The position numbers were made by a program, and so were the translations under genes. The notes under the pieces were generated by a model, which worked only from the letters and a program-made list of their open reading frames with translations, made no database searches and had not been told where the DNA came from. Source: Gonapodya prolifera JEL478 (lineage: Eukaryota > Monoblepharomycota > Monoblepharidomycetes > Monoblepharidales > Gonapodyaceae). From it: a stretch of DNA of 64,000 bases. Shown one piece after another: positions 20,009 through 30,622 of this stretch (positions within the stretch are counted from its first letter, which is position 1; each line of letters opens with the position of its first letter). Location of the stretch: assembly GCA_001574975.1 (NCBI GenBank), contig KQ965776.1:1-64000 (forward strand), read 5' to 3'.

Positions 20009-23000
20009 ATGAACACCGCAATCGAGTCCTCACAAACTTCCAACGCAGCAGCAGAAGCAGCAGATGCAGCGTTTGAGGCTGCGAGAGTGTTGCAGGTGCG
20101 TTGGGCCTGGTGCTTAGGGTCTGCGTCGAGTCCGGCGCCGGAGCTCAAATCGTGAAGTCCCTTCCGCACCTGCTTGGTTTTATCTGGCGAGCAAATCTCA
20201 AGTCTTCCCTTCTCCTTTTTCTTTCCCCTTTGCGATTCCGTTGTCACGGGGTCAAATGTAAACTTCGACCTCAAAATTGTTTCCCCACTGGGCAATGAAT
20301 GAATGGTTCGAAATATCGTAGACCATACAGAGAGACCTTAACATTCTTTCGGATGCTCAAATGAAGGACAGGAACGCGAAGAGGCGCGCCATCGAGAAAA
20401 TACGAAAGGAAACAGTGGACAGGTTGTCCCAACAGCCGGCAAAGACATCGTCTTCTCTACCAGCACTGCCTCCATCTAAAGATACCTTGTCGTCCTCCGT
20501 GCCTTCCATTTCACCCGGTCTCAACCTCGCGGTTCTCGACATTGTTTTCGCCGAGGTCTTACCTGGATTGATACGATGTTTCGCGGACCCAGTGGAAAGA
20601 ACAAGAGATGCAGCTGTCACTCTCGCAGCAAGGTGGGCGAAGCGCACAAAGAAATGCTCCCGACTTGGCTCAATCTTCACACAAAATGTCAACAAGCTTT
20701 GTCGCACTTGTTTCAAACCTCCCACGCCACCTACCCCTCCTTTTTCCCGGTATCACCCTCCGAATTGGCGCCCCACCATCTACACTTGCGGATGGTGGAA
20801 ACCAATCCGTTCCCTCAGAACCCTTGGAGCCGTCGGAAGAGCTCCGTCTGTCACTCAACAGACTCGTTGCTACGATCGTGGCGAAGCTCCATCAGAAAGA
20901 AGAGGATGAAAAGAAAGAAGACGATGGCTTAGGCGACTACCACGAGTCCGGAGTCGGGCCATACGTGGATGAAGTCATTCAAGTGATTGAATCGGGGATG
21001 GCCGATAGCTACCCCGAAATCAAAAAGGTGCGAGAAGCACTGAGACGAGCATTATTGTATGCCGCGATGTCGATGACACTGGCAGGCTCGGACCCGTTAT
21101 CACCCATTCGGGGCTGCAACGTTTGCTGCGATCCACTCTCATGCAACCGGGTGCCCCTTCTTTAGGAATCCTGTAAACTTCTTGCTTACCTCTGCACCCT
21201 TCTCTCTGCCGCTCGTCGTCTGCGCCCTCACGTCGAAGATCTCGTCAAGCAGATTATACCACTTTTGGGATACCGGCACGCCACTGTTCGCGTGCTAGGA
21301 GTTCAAGTTTGTGCTCTTCTCTTAACAGAGCGACAAAAGTACCACTGGTTGATACTGACGTTTTCGTCGACGGAAAATCCAGGCGCTTCGTCCCCTCCTC
21401 ATTCATGATGCCGCACCACTTACGTCTTCTGACATCGGCCTTTCAGATCACTTGCGCCGTCTTACTCTTGATTCTTCAGCTCAAGTCCGTCTCGCTTGCT
21501 ATCAAACTTGTGGCTCGTGGCTGCTCGAGCTTCCCGACCGGTACTCTGTGGGTTATCGCTTCCTACCAATTGTTCTGTGCGGATGCATGGACGAGCAGGG
21601 GGGGATGGCAGCCGTGTGTAAAGACTTTCTTGAGAAAGCAGGAGCTCTGTACGAGGTGGAGTGGAAAGACAGGGTCAAGGATCAGGTCGACTACGAGAAA
21701 GAAAATCAAGGTAAGCGGTTTATTTAGTGTTCGGTCCTCGTTTCTTCCAACTCTACTACCTCACCGAAAACTAGGTCGTCCCCGTATTGGCCTTCGCCAC
21801 CTCGCAAGGGATAACACCCAGAAATGCCTCTCGTTCCTTCTCCCTGGACTCCGTTCGTGGCAGCCCGAGGCTCGGCTTCGGGACGCAGGAGGAATGCGCG
21901 TCTTGCTAGGTCTCTTGGAAGAGAATGTGACAGGGTACGTCGACGAGGTGGTTAAGGGTTTTGTACTGGCGGTCAATGAGGATGAGGAACCAAAAGTAGT
22001 GGAAGAGGTGAGAGCTTTGTGCTCAACACTGAAAGAACGGAGGTGTGCCAACTCTTTCCCTATATTCCTTTTCTATCAGATTCTTCTTGCTACAACAATT
22101 CTCGGTCGTTACGTGCACCCTTCAACATTCGTACCTCTGTTCCTTGCATACCTCGAGCCAACATCGCTCTCCTCCCCTGGTACGCGCAGAGGTGCTCTTC
22201 GATTGCTCACGGCTGCCATTGCGGAGACTCCCGCGGGGCGACTAAAGGAACACCACGCAGTGATTGCGTCGATGATGGCGGGAGGGGAGTGTGCAGGAAG
22301 TGAAAGTGCACCGACCATGAGACGAGTCGCAGAAGTAGTGGAAGCATGCTGCAAAGTGGTTGAGGATGAGAGGAGGGGAAAGAAGCATGAAGGCAGTGAA
22401 GATGTTGTCAAGGAAGAAGTCACTGATTCCTTGATGGACTTTGATGTTGCACGTGTGTATTATGGGGCCTTAGCAAAGATCGCTGCAGTTGTCGCTGGAA
22501 TGGACGAGCGTGTTATGGGAGTACCAGAAGCGCGGGAGCAGGTGAAGATGTTGCGAGTTTTTTTTATTCTACTTGGTACCTTAACTCTTTATTTTAGAGT
22601 GCTCGCTCTCTTGATCGCCTGGCAGCGGCTCTATCCTTCCCCGAGACGGCAGGTGTTCATCGACGATTTCTTTTCCCTCTTCTCCAAGAACTGTCTTCGA
22701 GTGTACTGCGATGGACACGGCATTCTGCCGAGCCTACAGTGCTGCGATACGCGGCGTTGAATGCTGGTGATGAAGTTGGGAGAGACGATTGTGCGAAATT
22801 GATTCTGGAAGTGGTGGAGATTGGCAGCAAGGAGGAGAAGGACATGGAAGTTCGGGAGAGGTATGGATCTGTAGACGTTCCTTTGAGACAGAATATTCGG
22901 TCTAACTTAGCTTGCGTGAAGCGTCCTTTCGACATTGCACGCTCTTCTCACGAGTCCTTCTAATCCTCTGAATTCGCAAGGCATTCTCTCACTCCACACA

Positions 23001-23896
23001 AACAACATCCTTAGCAAGATTTTATTGCCGAACACTATTTGGCGGCCGGGGAAGAAAGCTCGTGAGCTGCGCAGGAAGACAATGCAGGTTGTTCTCGCTT
23101 GGTTTACAGCACCAGGGCTCGATCGCACTGTACATGGGAGCGAGATCCGAACGTCGGACAGTACTACCAATAATGCCATCAGGGAGGTTGTGGGTGTACT
23201 AGACGCTCGGGTACTCCAGGACTCTTTGCAGGAGGTTGTTGGAGCCTTTAACAGTAACACTGACGATGACGATGTTGAAACCCGGAGGGCAACTTTGCGC
23301 TGCTGGAACGAGATGTGGAAGGGAGTGGGGAAGAAATTGAAATTCAGTGGTGAGCACCGGAGAATCCGCTCGTTATGAAGTCTTGACCTCACTTCACGTA
23401 ACAGCCGACCAACTCAAGCTGATATACCCTGAGCTCCTTAAGCGACTTGACGATGCGCACGACGACTTGCGTGTGCTCGTCGCTGGTACTACGTGGCCAT
23501 TATTCTTCTGTCTCACGGAGCAGTGGCAAGCTCAAGCGCGAGAGGATGAACGTCTGATAAAAATGAATGGGGACGGTAGCACATACGTGGAGACCAGTCT
23601 TGACATCGTTCATTGGGAAGAAATGTGCAAGGGATTGACGATACACGTTGACGATTCAAATCCCAGTGTCCAGGTGAACCCGTTTGATTCCGCTGAATCA
23701 CACATATGAATCTTAACACAGCGTTGGTACTTTGTAGGAGGCTGCAGCGACAGCACTTGCATCTATGGCGCTCTGTTCGGCGTGCCCACCAGAAGTAGTA
23801 CGTGACCATCTCGCCAGCGTACACGGCAAGTTTAGAAACCAGGGAACGGTAGACGGCATTATCAAAATCGCCCAAAATCGTATTGATACCGCCTAA
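20009..23896 (+). CDS. DNAAF5: Dynein axonemal assembly factor 5 (HEATR2)
   Basis: Eleven exons join in phase: 20009-20095, 20331-20632, 20697-21027, 21166-21306, 21383-21710, 21775-22007, 22080-22541, 22598-22860, 22922-23349, 23405-23673, 23738-23896. The product is 1000 residues, against about 855 in human. It is an all-helical HEAT-repeat protein. Diagnostic segments match DNAAF5: LRRLTLDSSAQVRLACYQTC, SWLLELPDRYSVGYRFLPIV, GCMDEQGGMAAVCKDFLEKA, RPRIGLRHLARDN and ILGRYVHPSTFVPLFLAYL. The protein acts in the cytoplasm, helping preassemble outer and inner dynein arms before transport into cilia or flagella. A fungus with this gene is expected to make motile zoospores. The start codon gives a short Ala-rich helix. 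The gene converges on the Cache gene, with 39 bases between stop codons. Confidence 0.9.
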
Positions 23897-23935
23897 TTCA
23901 CACCGATAATGTACAATAGTACTTGATATATCTTC

Positions 23936-26820
23936 TTACACAACACTCTTCGGACCGGCGGACGTCGTGTGTGAAAGCGACGCTGAGCCGGTCTTGTGAC
24001 CCTGCATAAGCTGCTTGTTCTCTGCAATAAGATGGGATCGGCATTGTATCGCTTCGTGCTTTGGAATTTAACTCACGCTTAAGAGCGTTTGCAAACACCT
24101 TGAGCATTTCAAAGAAGCGATCTTGGGTCTCTTGGATTTCATTGATGATGGATCCCTTGGTGTTGAGAGATCCGTCCCGAATAACAGAGAAATCAAAAGT
24201 AGTCGCCTTCTGCATTGCGCGTAGAATCGTCCGGATTGGCTTGGAAATAAAGAGCCAGGTGAAAATGACCGACACCAGGATCTACACCGTTTCGGTTTCG
24301 CGAGTTCTTTTAGCAAATCGATCGAGAAGGACTGGAAAGAAACCCTCACCATGAAAACCACGACAGCGACAGCTGATTTAATGATTCGTAAGAACAGTTC
24401 AGTGTCTCTGTCATGACCGCTAGTCATAATTGGTCGATGTCAGACTCACATGCGACGATAGCAATAATTCCATTACGAGATGCATCATCCTGCAGTCTTT
24501 GTGCGAGGGTGAATGTATCTCCAACGTAGTCGGTAGCAGGCCTGATCATCGAGTGGTTAGGTCGCTTGCAATGCAAAGGGGCAGGGGTAGGAGCACGTCA
24601 ACTACAACACCCACGCGCCCGACACAATAATGTACTTGTATCCCCAGATCGATCTCGAGGTGACTTGGAACAGGTATCCGTTCATGTACCACTGGTTGTC
24701 AGCAAACGGCTGGGACAAGTCTCCTCCTGCGTAGTTGTACACGGTGCGGGCGGAAAGGTTCAGGAGTGGCCATGTGGTCGAGTCAAACTCGGTGATGTTC
24801 TTGAGGGAGTAGGTTCCGTTGATTCCGTTCACGACAATGGTCGCGTTGAGCGTCTTGACCAAGGTCTGTTCGGAAAGCAGTTTGTGTAACGAGGTGCTTC
24901 TGGCGACAGGACCTTCCACTAGACTCACTTCAAGTCGGTAGGTGCTGTTGGGGCCGAGCCCCGAAATGGCCATGACCTGAGCCGTAGGGGTGAGAATGTA
25001 GTACAGCGAGTTTGGCGTCGAAGCGTTTGCAGCCCCGTCCAGCACGGTCGATATGATCTGGTCCAAATGGTGTGCGTTGCACACAAGGTTGTTTCGTTTT
25101 TGGACTTTGAAATGAACTCCACCTGCACGTTGAATTCGACTCTAGCGCATCCGACTTCGACTCCGGTCTTGGAGTAAAGGCTGTTGCGGCGATGCAGAAA
25201 GGCTCAGTGAAGGTTCCTTGCAGATGCTGTCGTTCCGCCGTGGGAACTCACCCAACGATCTGAGCCTGGGAAATTACGGCCTTGTTCGCCACGTACGGTG
25301 CAACAAGAAGTGCAGAGCCTTGTGGAATACCCTTGATGTAGGCGGGGGACCAGTCGGGGCTATAAAGCTGGCAACAAAGCCAGGGGTGTGTGTAAGTTTG
25401 ACGGGGGAAACGATCAAAGTGGAACCCAAGCACTCACACCGCCGATCGTAGGGGCGCGAATGATTTGCCTGGTGGTGGAGTTAGCTACCATGGTGTACAC
25501 TCGATTTCCGGTGTTGGGGACTTTGATGGGAAGGGGACGGGAGGGAAGTGAGTGAGTGATCTGTGTGACCCAAGCAAGTTCCTACGCAGACTCGACTCGA
25601 CTCACCGGCAGGGCAATACGCGGTGCAGTTCACCAGCGACGAGTCGTTGAAGAATACGTTGTAAGCGAGGGAGGACGAGTTAAAGGGCGTGCCACCTGTA
25701 CAATTGGGTCATCACGGTCAGGTTCGACTGTTTCGAGTCCGTGTCGGACAAATGAAACGTGAAGGTTTGCTCACCCCCGCTGGTAGTTCCGTACGCGTTA
25801 AGACTCCCGTGGAAAACGATCCAGGACCTGAGCACGTTGACTAAGGAGTGAGTTTAGGGCTGGGTTACACGGGCGAAAAGGAGATGGGGCAGTGAGCGAC
25901 TACTCACAACTGGGCCCGAACGAGATGATCGAACTGAGCGTCCATGGGATAAGCGTGCTACATGATACCATAAAGAGGGGGGAGATTTGTGAGTGAAATG
26001 GCCAAGGGGAAAAGGGGAAAAGGGGAAAAGGGGAGAGGACTCACTCCCAGTCGTTGGGCGCGATGACTCCGAGCCGGATTTGGTCCGCCAGGGCTTGAAG
26101 GTACACGTTTTGACTTTGAATGTAGGCGTCTGCGCGGGGTGGGAGAGGGGTGGGTTCAGTGTGGGTTTGTGTGACACACGAGCGAGGTATGTAGGTGTGT
26201 ACGCACCCATCTTGGCGGTGATGATGTTACTAGCGTCCTTCTGCCTCGCCTTTGCGAGTTCTGCAATACTTGAAGCGGCTAGATCAATGAGAGTACCCGT
26301 TAGCCATCTCGATCTTTGTAACGCAGCGCAAAGCGGGAGACAGCAGAGAGACTCACCGGCGTTACTTGCGGAGTCGATCGAGTTCTTGTTCGTCGTCCAT
26401 CCGATCGTGATCGTGAGGACGCCGATGGCGACCAAGCTGGCGTGAGGGAGAGATCGCAGATGGATGTCAGTACTGGTGCACAAGGCATCCCCATCACCTC
26501 TCACACCAGATCCCCGCACGCCTCCTCACCCCTCATCTCAACTCATCAACTCACTTTGTGAGCACCAAGAACACCACCGCAAACGCGATCGACACCACCA
26601 CGCTTCTCTTGGTGACATGCAGTTTATCTGTGCCTGTCTGGCTCGGAGTCCCGCTGACCTGATCGACGGACTTGACCGACTGGGTCGGGTCGAGATTGCG
26701 TGTGCCCGACTGCGCGCTGAGCTGGTTCGTCGATCCGTCCGCCATGGACTTCATCTGCGATGCGGACGGCATGGTGAACGTCGTTGAGTTGCGCAGCGGG
26801 ATCGTGGATGAGTCGCCCAT
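23936..26820 (-). CDS. Membrane Cache-domain receptor with HAMP-like segment, no output domain
   Basis: At least twelve exons from the ATG at 26820 to TAA at 23936-23938. The N-terminus is Ser/Thr-rich and cytoplasmic. One membrane helix follows (SVVVSIAFAVVFLVL, continuing VAIGVLTITIGW). A long extracellular region contains Cache-type segments: YSPDWSPAYIKGIPQG, LVAPYVANKAVISQAQIV, many N-x-S/T sites, and later SIWGYKYIIVSGAPATDYVG. A second helix (AVAVVVFM...ILVSVIFTWLFIS) leads into a HAMP-like linker (KPIRTILRAMQKATTFDFS, then EIQETQDRFFEMLKVFANAL). The protein ends 30 residues later in a Ser/Thr-rich tail. Related protist and chytrid receptors carry a cyclase or kinase after this linker; none is coded here. 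Probably a chemosensor, from architecture only. Exon edges upstream of 25,900 are approximate. Confidence 0.75.
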
Positions 26821-27454
26821 GATGGATGCTGGATAGCGGGAGTGTCACTGTGATTGATGAGTGAACAGGCTTGGTTGTATGCCCAGATCAGGCAGCCCAT
26901 CATGGTACTACCTTTTTGAAAGCGGAGGTGGACCGTGCAGGCGAGGTCAACCCTCGCTCGGTTCCCGTCGCTCTGTTCCTGTTCCACTCTCGCGCAAAGC
27001 AAAGGGAGAAGACGTTAAACCTCTCCACCAATCGGGGAAAGCCATCGGGTTGGCCAGTGGACACCTTCGTGTGACTTGTCAGCCTCAATCGTTCCATCCA
27101 CGTCCCACGTTTGACGTCGACACAATCAGCAAAACGACGGGACCGTGAGTCGGGGCTTGTCAGTTGTATGTAGGAGAATGAGGAAGAGGGGAGAGTCGAT
27201 GTACATAGGAGTGATTTTGAATGCAGGAGATTGAGGAGTGTGTAGCGCGAGCGATACATAGTCAGAATCTAATCTAATTACATTTGCTGTAATTATTCAA
27301 GCGACAGGCGCTGCCAGCCTGCACGGGCTTGCCAAGCGACGATGCGGGTGGACCCTCTACCCCTGGTGACGTGGCCACAGCCGACCACCCACTCCCTCGC
27401 ACGCGGACAGCGATCGCAGGATTCGATTCGCACGGATCGCAGTGCAGACGGCAG
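26821..27454. other. Intergenic region with divergent promoters
   Basis: About 630 bases between the Cache gene start (26820, minus) and the GTPase start chosen at 27455. Short frames overlap on both strands, but none has support. An upstream in-frame ATG for the GTPase is at 27329. An AT-rich patch at 27265-27300 is the likeliest promoter part. Confidence 0.35.
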
Positions 27455-30080
27455 ATGCAGCGTGGCGCAGCGGCGTGTGTGGCGCGGGCGCGTGGCTGCT
27501 GCGGCGTGCGTGCGGGTGGAGCGCGACGGTGGTTTTCTCCTTCGCATCCCCTCGCACACGCACCATCACACGCACCCCTTCATCGAAACGACCACGCACA
27601 GCGCCACACGCCACACGCTCCGCCACACGCTCTGGCCGCACAGCGCGCGCACCTCGCAACGCACGCACGGCGCGCTCGGCCGACACGCGACCGCAGCCAG
27701 CCGCACCTCTCCTCTGCGACGACAGCGGCAGACACCTGCGGCGGTGAGTCACTCGCGCGGCGCCCTTTCACGCGCACAAAGCTGACACTGCCGCCTCACT
27801 GCGCACGCTCCACCTCCACGCACGCACGCACGCACACCTCAGGCTGCGGCGCCCACTTCCAGCACAGCGACCCCTCGCGCCCAGGATACCTGCCGCCCTC
27901 TGTCAACCCGGCGCTCGCCGCACACCGCACGCCGCCGCGCCCATCCGTCCACGCGCGCTACGACGCGGCACTCGCCTCCGCCGCACCGCGCCACTCGCCC
28001 ACGTCCACGCCCGCTCCACCATCCCACGACGCCGAACGCAGCGCCCTCCTCGGCATCCGCCCCGACGCCGTCTCCCCCACCGAGCTCGCCCGCCTCCTGC
28101 GCACCCCCGCATACGCCCACCGCCTGTCCGCACCGCCCCGCGCGCTGATCTGCCAGCGCTGCCACCGCCTCTCGCACCACCGCGTCGAGTACGCCCGCGC
28201 CTTCCCCTCGGACCTCGCCCGGGCATTTGCGCCCTTCAGGACCGACTCGCACCACGTCGTTGTGGCCTTGCTCGACATCCTCGACATCCCGGCCTCCATC
28301 CCCACCCTGCTGCCCTCCCTCCTGGGCCCGGCCTCCCCCCACTCGCGGCGCGTGATCGTAGCGGCAAACAAGGCCGACGCACTCCCGCTCGGGTTCAGCC
28401 CCGACAGACTGCGCCGTCTTGTTCGCGAGCAGTGGCGGGACGTCGTCGGCCCCTCGCTGGGTTCGCCCGCCGTGCTGTGGGATGTTGTGCTGGTCAGTGC
28501 GAGGACGGGCCAGGGCGTGCCCGATTTACTGGCGGCGGTAAACGCGGCGAGGAGACCGCGCGATGATGTTGTGCTTGTGGGTGCGGCCAACGCGGGCAAG
28601 AGTCAGCTGGTGAATACGCTGTTTAGGATGGTGGGCGCGAGTCGGCCAGACCACGAGGAACGGACAGATACTCTCGACGGCCATGAAGAAGAGGCAGGCA
28701 ATGACCTCACCGCCGACACCGTCACCGACACCCCCCCCTACATGGACGCCTGGCATCCGCACCTCCCGCGCCACACCACCCCGCCGCCCAAACGCCTCGC
28801 CCGTCTCCCCGCAGCCGCGCTCGTCACGACATCCCCACTCCCGGGCACGACCGTGTCGCTGATCAGGTTCCCGATTTCGACGGGGGTGTTGGCGAGGTTG
28901 TTCCCGCCTCCCAAGGTACCCGCTCATACGTTTGGACGTGCACCCCCGCCCCCGCCCCCGCACCAACGCACCACACCGCACCTCATCGACACACCCGGCC
29001 TACCCACACCCACCACACTCCTGTCCCACCTAACCCTCCCCGAATGCGCTCTCGTCGTGCCCTCCGCCCCCATCAAACCACGCTCCCTCCGCCTCACACC
29101 GGGGCGGTCCATCTTCCTCGGCGGGGTAGGGAGAGTCGACCATGTGAGCGGGCCGCCCGTCGACGTGGCGGTCTTGGCGGGGAAGCACGTGACGGTGCAT
29201 CCGACAAGGACGTGGAAGGCGAGGGGGTTGTGGGAGAGGCATGTGGGCGGGTTGTTGAGGCCCCCGGTTGGGGAGGGTGAAGCGGTGGGCGGTGCGGGTG
29301 AGGCGGCGGGTGGGAAGGAGGCGACGGGTGGGAAGGAGGCGGCGGGTGCGAAGGAGGCGGNNNNNNNNNNNNNNNNNNNNNNNNNNNNNNNNNNNNNNNN
29401 NNNNNNNNNNNNNNNNNNNNNNNNNNNNNNGTGGGAAGGAGGCGACGGGTGGGAAGGAGGCGGCGGGTGCGAAGGAGGCGGCGGGTGCGAAGGAGGCGGC
29501 GGGTGCGAAGGATGTGGAGGGTGAGGAAGCGGAGGCGGAAGCGGCGCTCGACACCACAGACGACGATCCCCACCTCCACCCCCATCCACACTCCCACCCA
29601 CCCACCGACATCGACCTCCACCCCTACCCACACTCCCACCCACCCACCGACATCGACCTCTCCCCCATCCACCCCCCGGCCCACCTCTCCACGCGCTCCG
29701 CTCCTATCCCCCCCCTCACAGCCCTCCCCTCCCCCGTGACGATCCCTATCCCGCCCGCCCCGCCCACGCGGTCCAACCCGGCCCTGCTCGACGTCGTGTG
29801 GTCGGGTGTGGGGTGGGTGGCTGTGACGGTACCGCGGTCGGTGTATAGGAGGAGGGAGGAGGCGCGGGTTCGGGCAGCGGGTGGGGTGGAGGTGCAGGAG
29901 CACGAGCAAGAGCACCACCAAAAGGAGCAGGAGGAGGAGCAGGACGGGGAGATGGACGCACAGGTGGTGCTCAGGGTGTGGAGTTTGGGCGGCCACGGGT
30001 GCTACACCCGTAAGCCGCTCATGCCGTTCGAGACGAGTGCGAGTGCGCAGGGTGCGGCGGGGGTGAGTCGCCGGAGGTGA
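27455..30080 (+). CDS. YqeH/NOA1-type circularly permuted GTPase, mitochondrial
   Basis: The start at 27455 gives an Arg/Ala-rich N-terminus (QRGAAACVARARGCCGVRAG) suited to mitochondrial import; ATG 27329 in the same frame is the alternative. An intron (27744-27842, 99 nt, divisible by three) may be spliced or read through without changing frame. Domains in order: zinc-binding pair SGCGAHFQ...GYLPPS and CQRCHRL; G4 NKAD; G1 VLVGAANAGKSQLVN; G2-region PGTTVSLIRFP; G3 LIDTPG. The G4-G1-G3 order is that of circularly permuted GTPases such as bacterial YqeH, yeast Mtg3/Gep3 and NOA1, which assist small ribosomal subunit assembly. After the G domain lies a GKEA-type repeat with a 70-base assembly gap, a His/Pro-rich repeat, then a C-terminal domain ending at 30080. 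Reading frame across the gap cannot be verified. Confidence 0.8.
29290..29520. repeat. Coding minisatellite with assembly gap
   Basis: A 15-base-type unit (gcggGTGGGAAGGAG variants) encodes G-[GA]-K-E-A repeats on both sides of a block of 70 N at 29361-29430. The frame before and after the block differs if the N count is taken literally. This fits an estimated gap size and not a real frame change. A second coding repeat (PHSHPPTDID units) follows at about 29575-29670. Confidence 0.85.
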
Positions 30081-30622
30081 GGTAGTACAAGGACAGTATG
30101 CACCGTGGTAGAAAGGACAAACAGTGAGGACAAGGGACAGTTGCACAAAGGTAGAGCAGAGGTAGAGCACAATTGTAAGCACACAGGTAGAGCAGTAGGG
30201 TCAGAGAAGAGCACAATGGCAAGCAAAAGAACACAGACACGTGGGAACACCGTCATGTTTGATTATGGGCTACAAAGAAAAGAGGATATGATACTTTCCA
30301 GCGTCGCCCCCCGCCCTCCGCCCCTGCTACCTTTTCGAATCGAAAATTGTGAAAAAAGTCCCTCCCAAAGGTCTAAGTAAATGTGCGCCTGCCGAGGAAA
30401 AGGGCGTGGGGCTTGGGGCTGTCCACTCCAACCGGATCGCGTCGTCTGCACCAAAAACGTTCGCATGCCCTGGTATGTGAAAGCGTACCCGAGTGCCACA
30501 CTCGAAAAGCGAGAAACAGCACGATCCAAGACTTCACGCTTCCCCAAATCCATCCTCCTCCCCATGCCCTTTCACTCCCCCAAACAATTCCTCACCCTCC
30601 CCCCAAACTCTGAAATTTTCCA
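30081..30622. other. Intergenic region between convergent genes
   Basis: About 540 bases between the GTPase stop and the ARM protein stop. A short imperfect repeat of GGTAGAGCA/GAGCACAA-like words occurs at about 30150-30215. Nothing coding is supported. Confidence 0.4.

Noticed and set aside
24530-24605. Stretch resembling a tRNA D-arm (GAGTGGTTAGGTCGC)
   Set aside because: No acceptor stem, anticodon arm or T-loop pairs with it, and it lies in an intron of the Cache gene with good splice borders.
26005-26035. AAGGGG repeat considered as telomere-like sequence
   Set aside because: Only about four imperfect copies inside an intron of the Cache gene; it is a plain microsatellite.
27339-28599. 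Several long overlapping frames on both strands in the GTPase region
   Set aside because: High GC removes stop codons in all frames here; only the frame with the zinc pairs and G motifs is supported.
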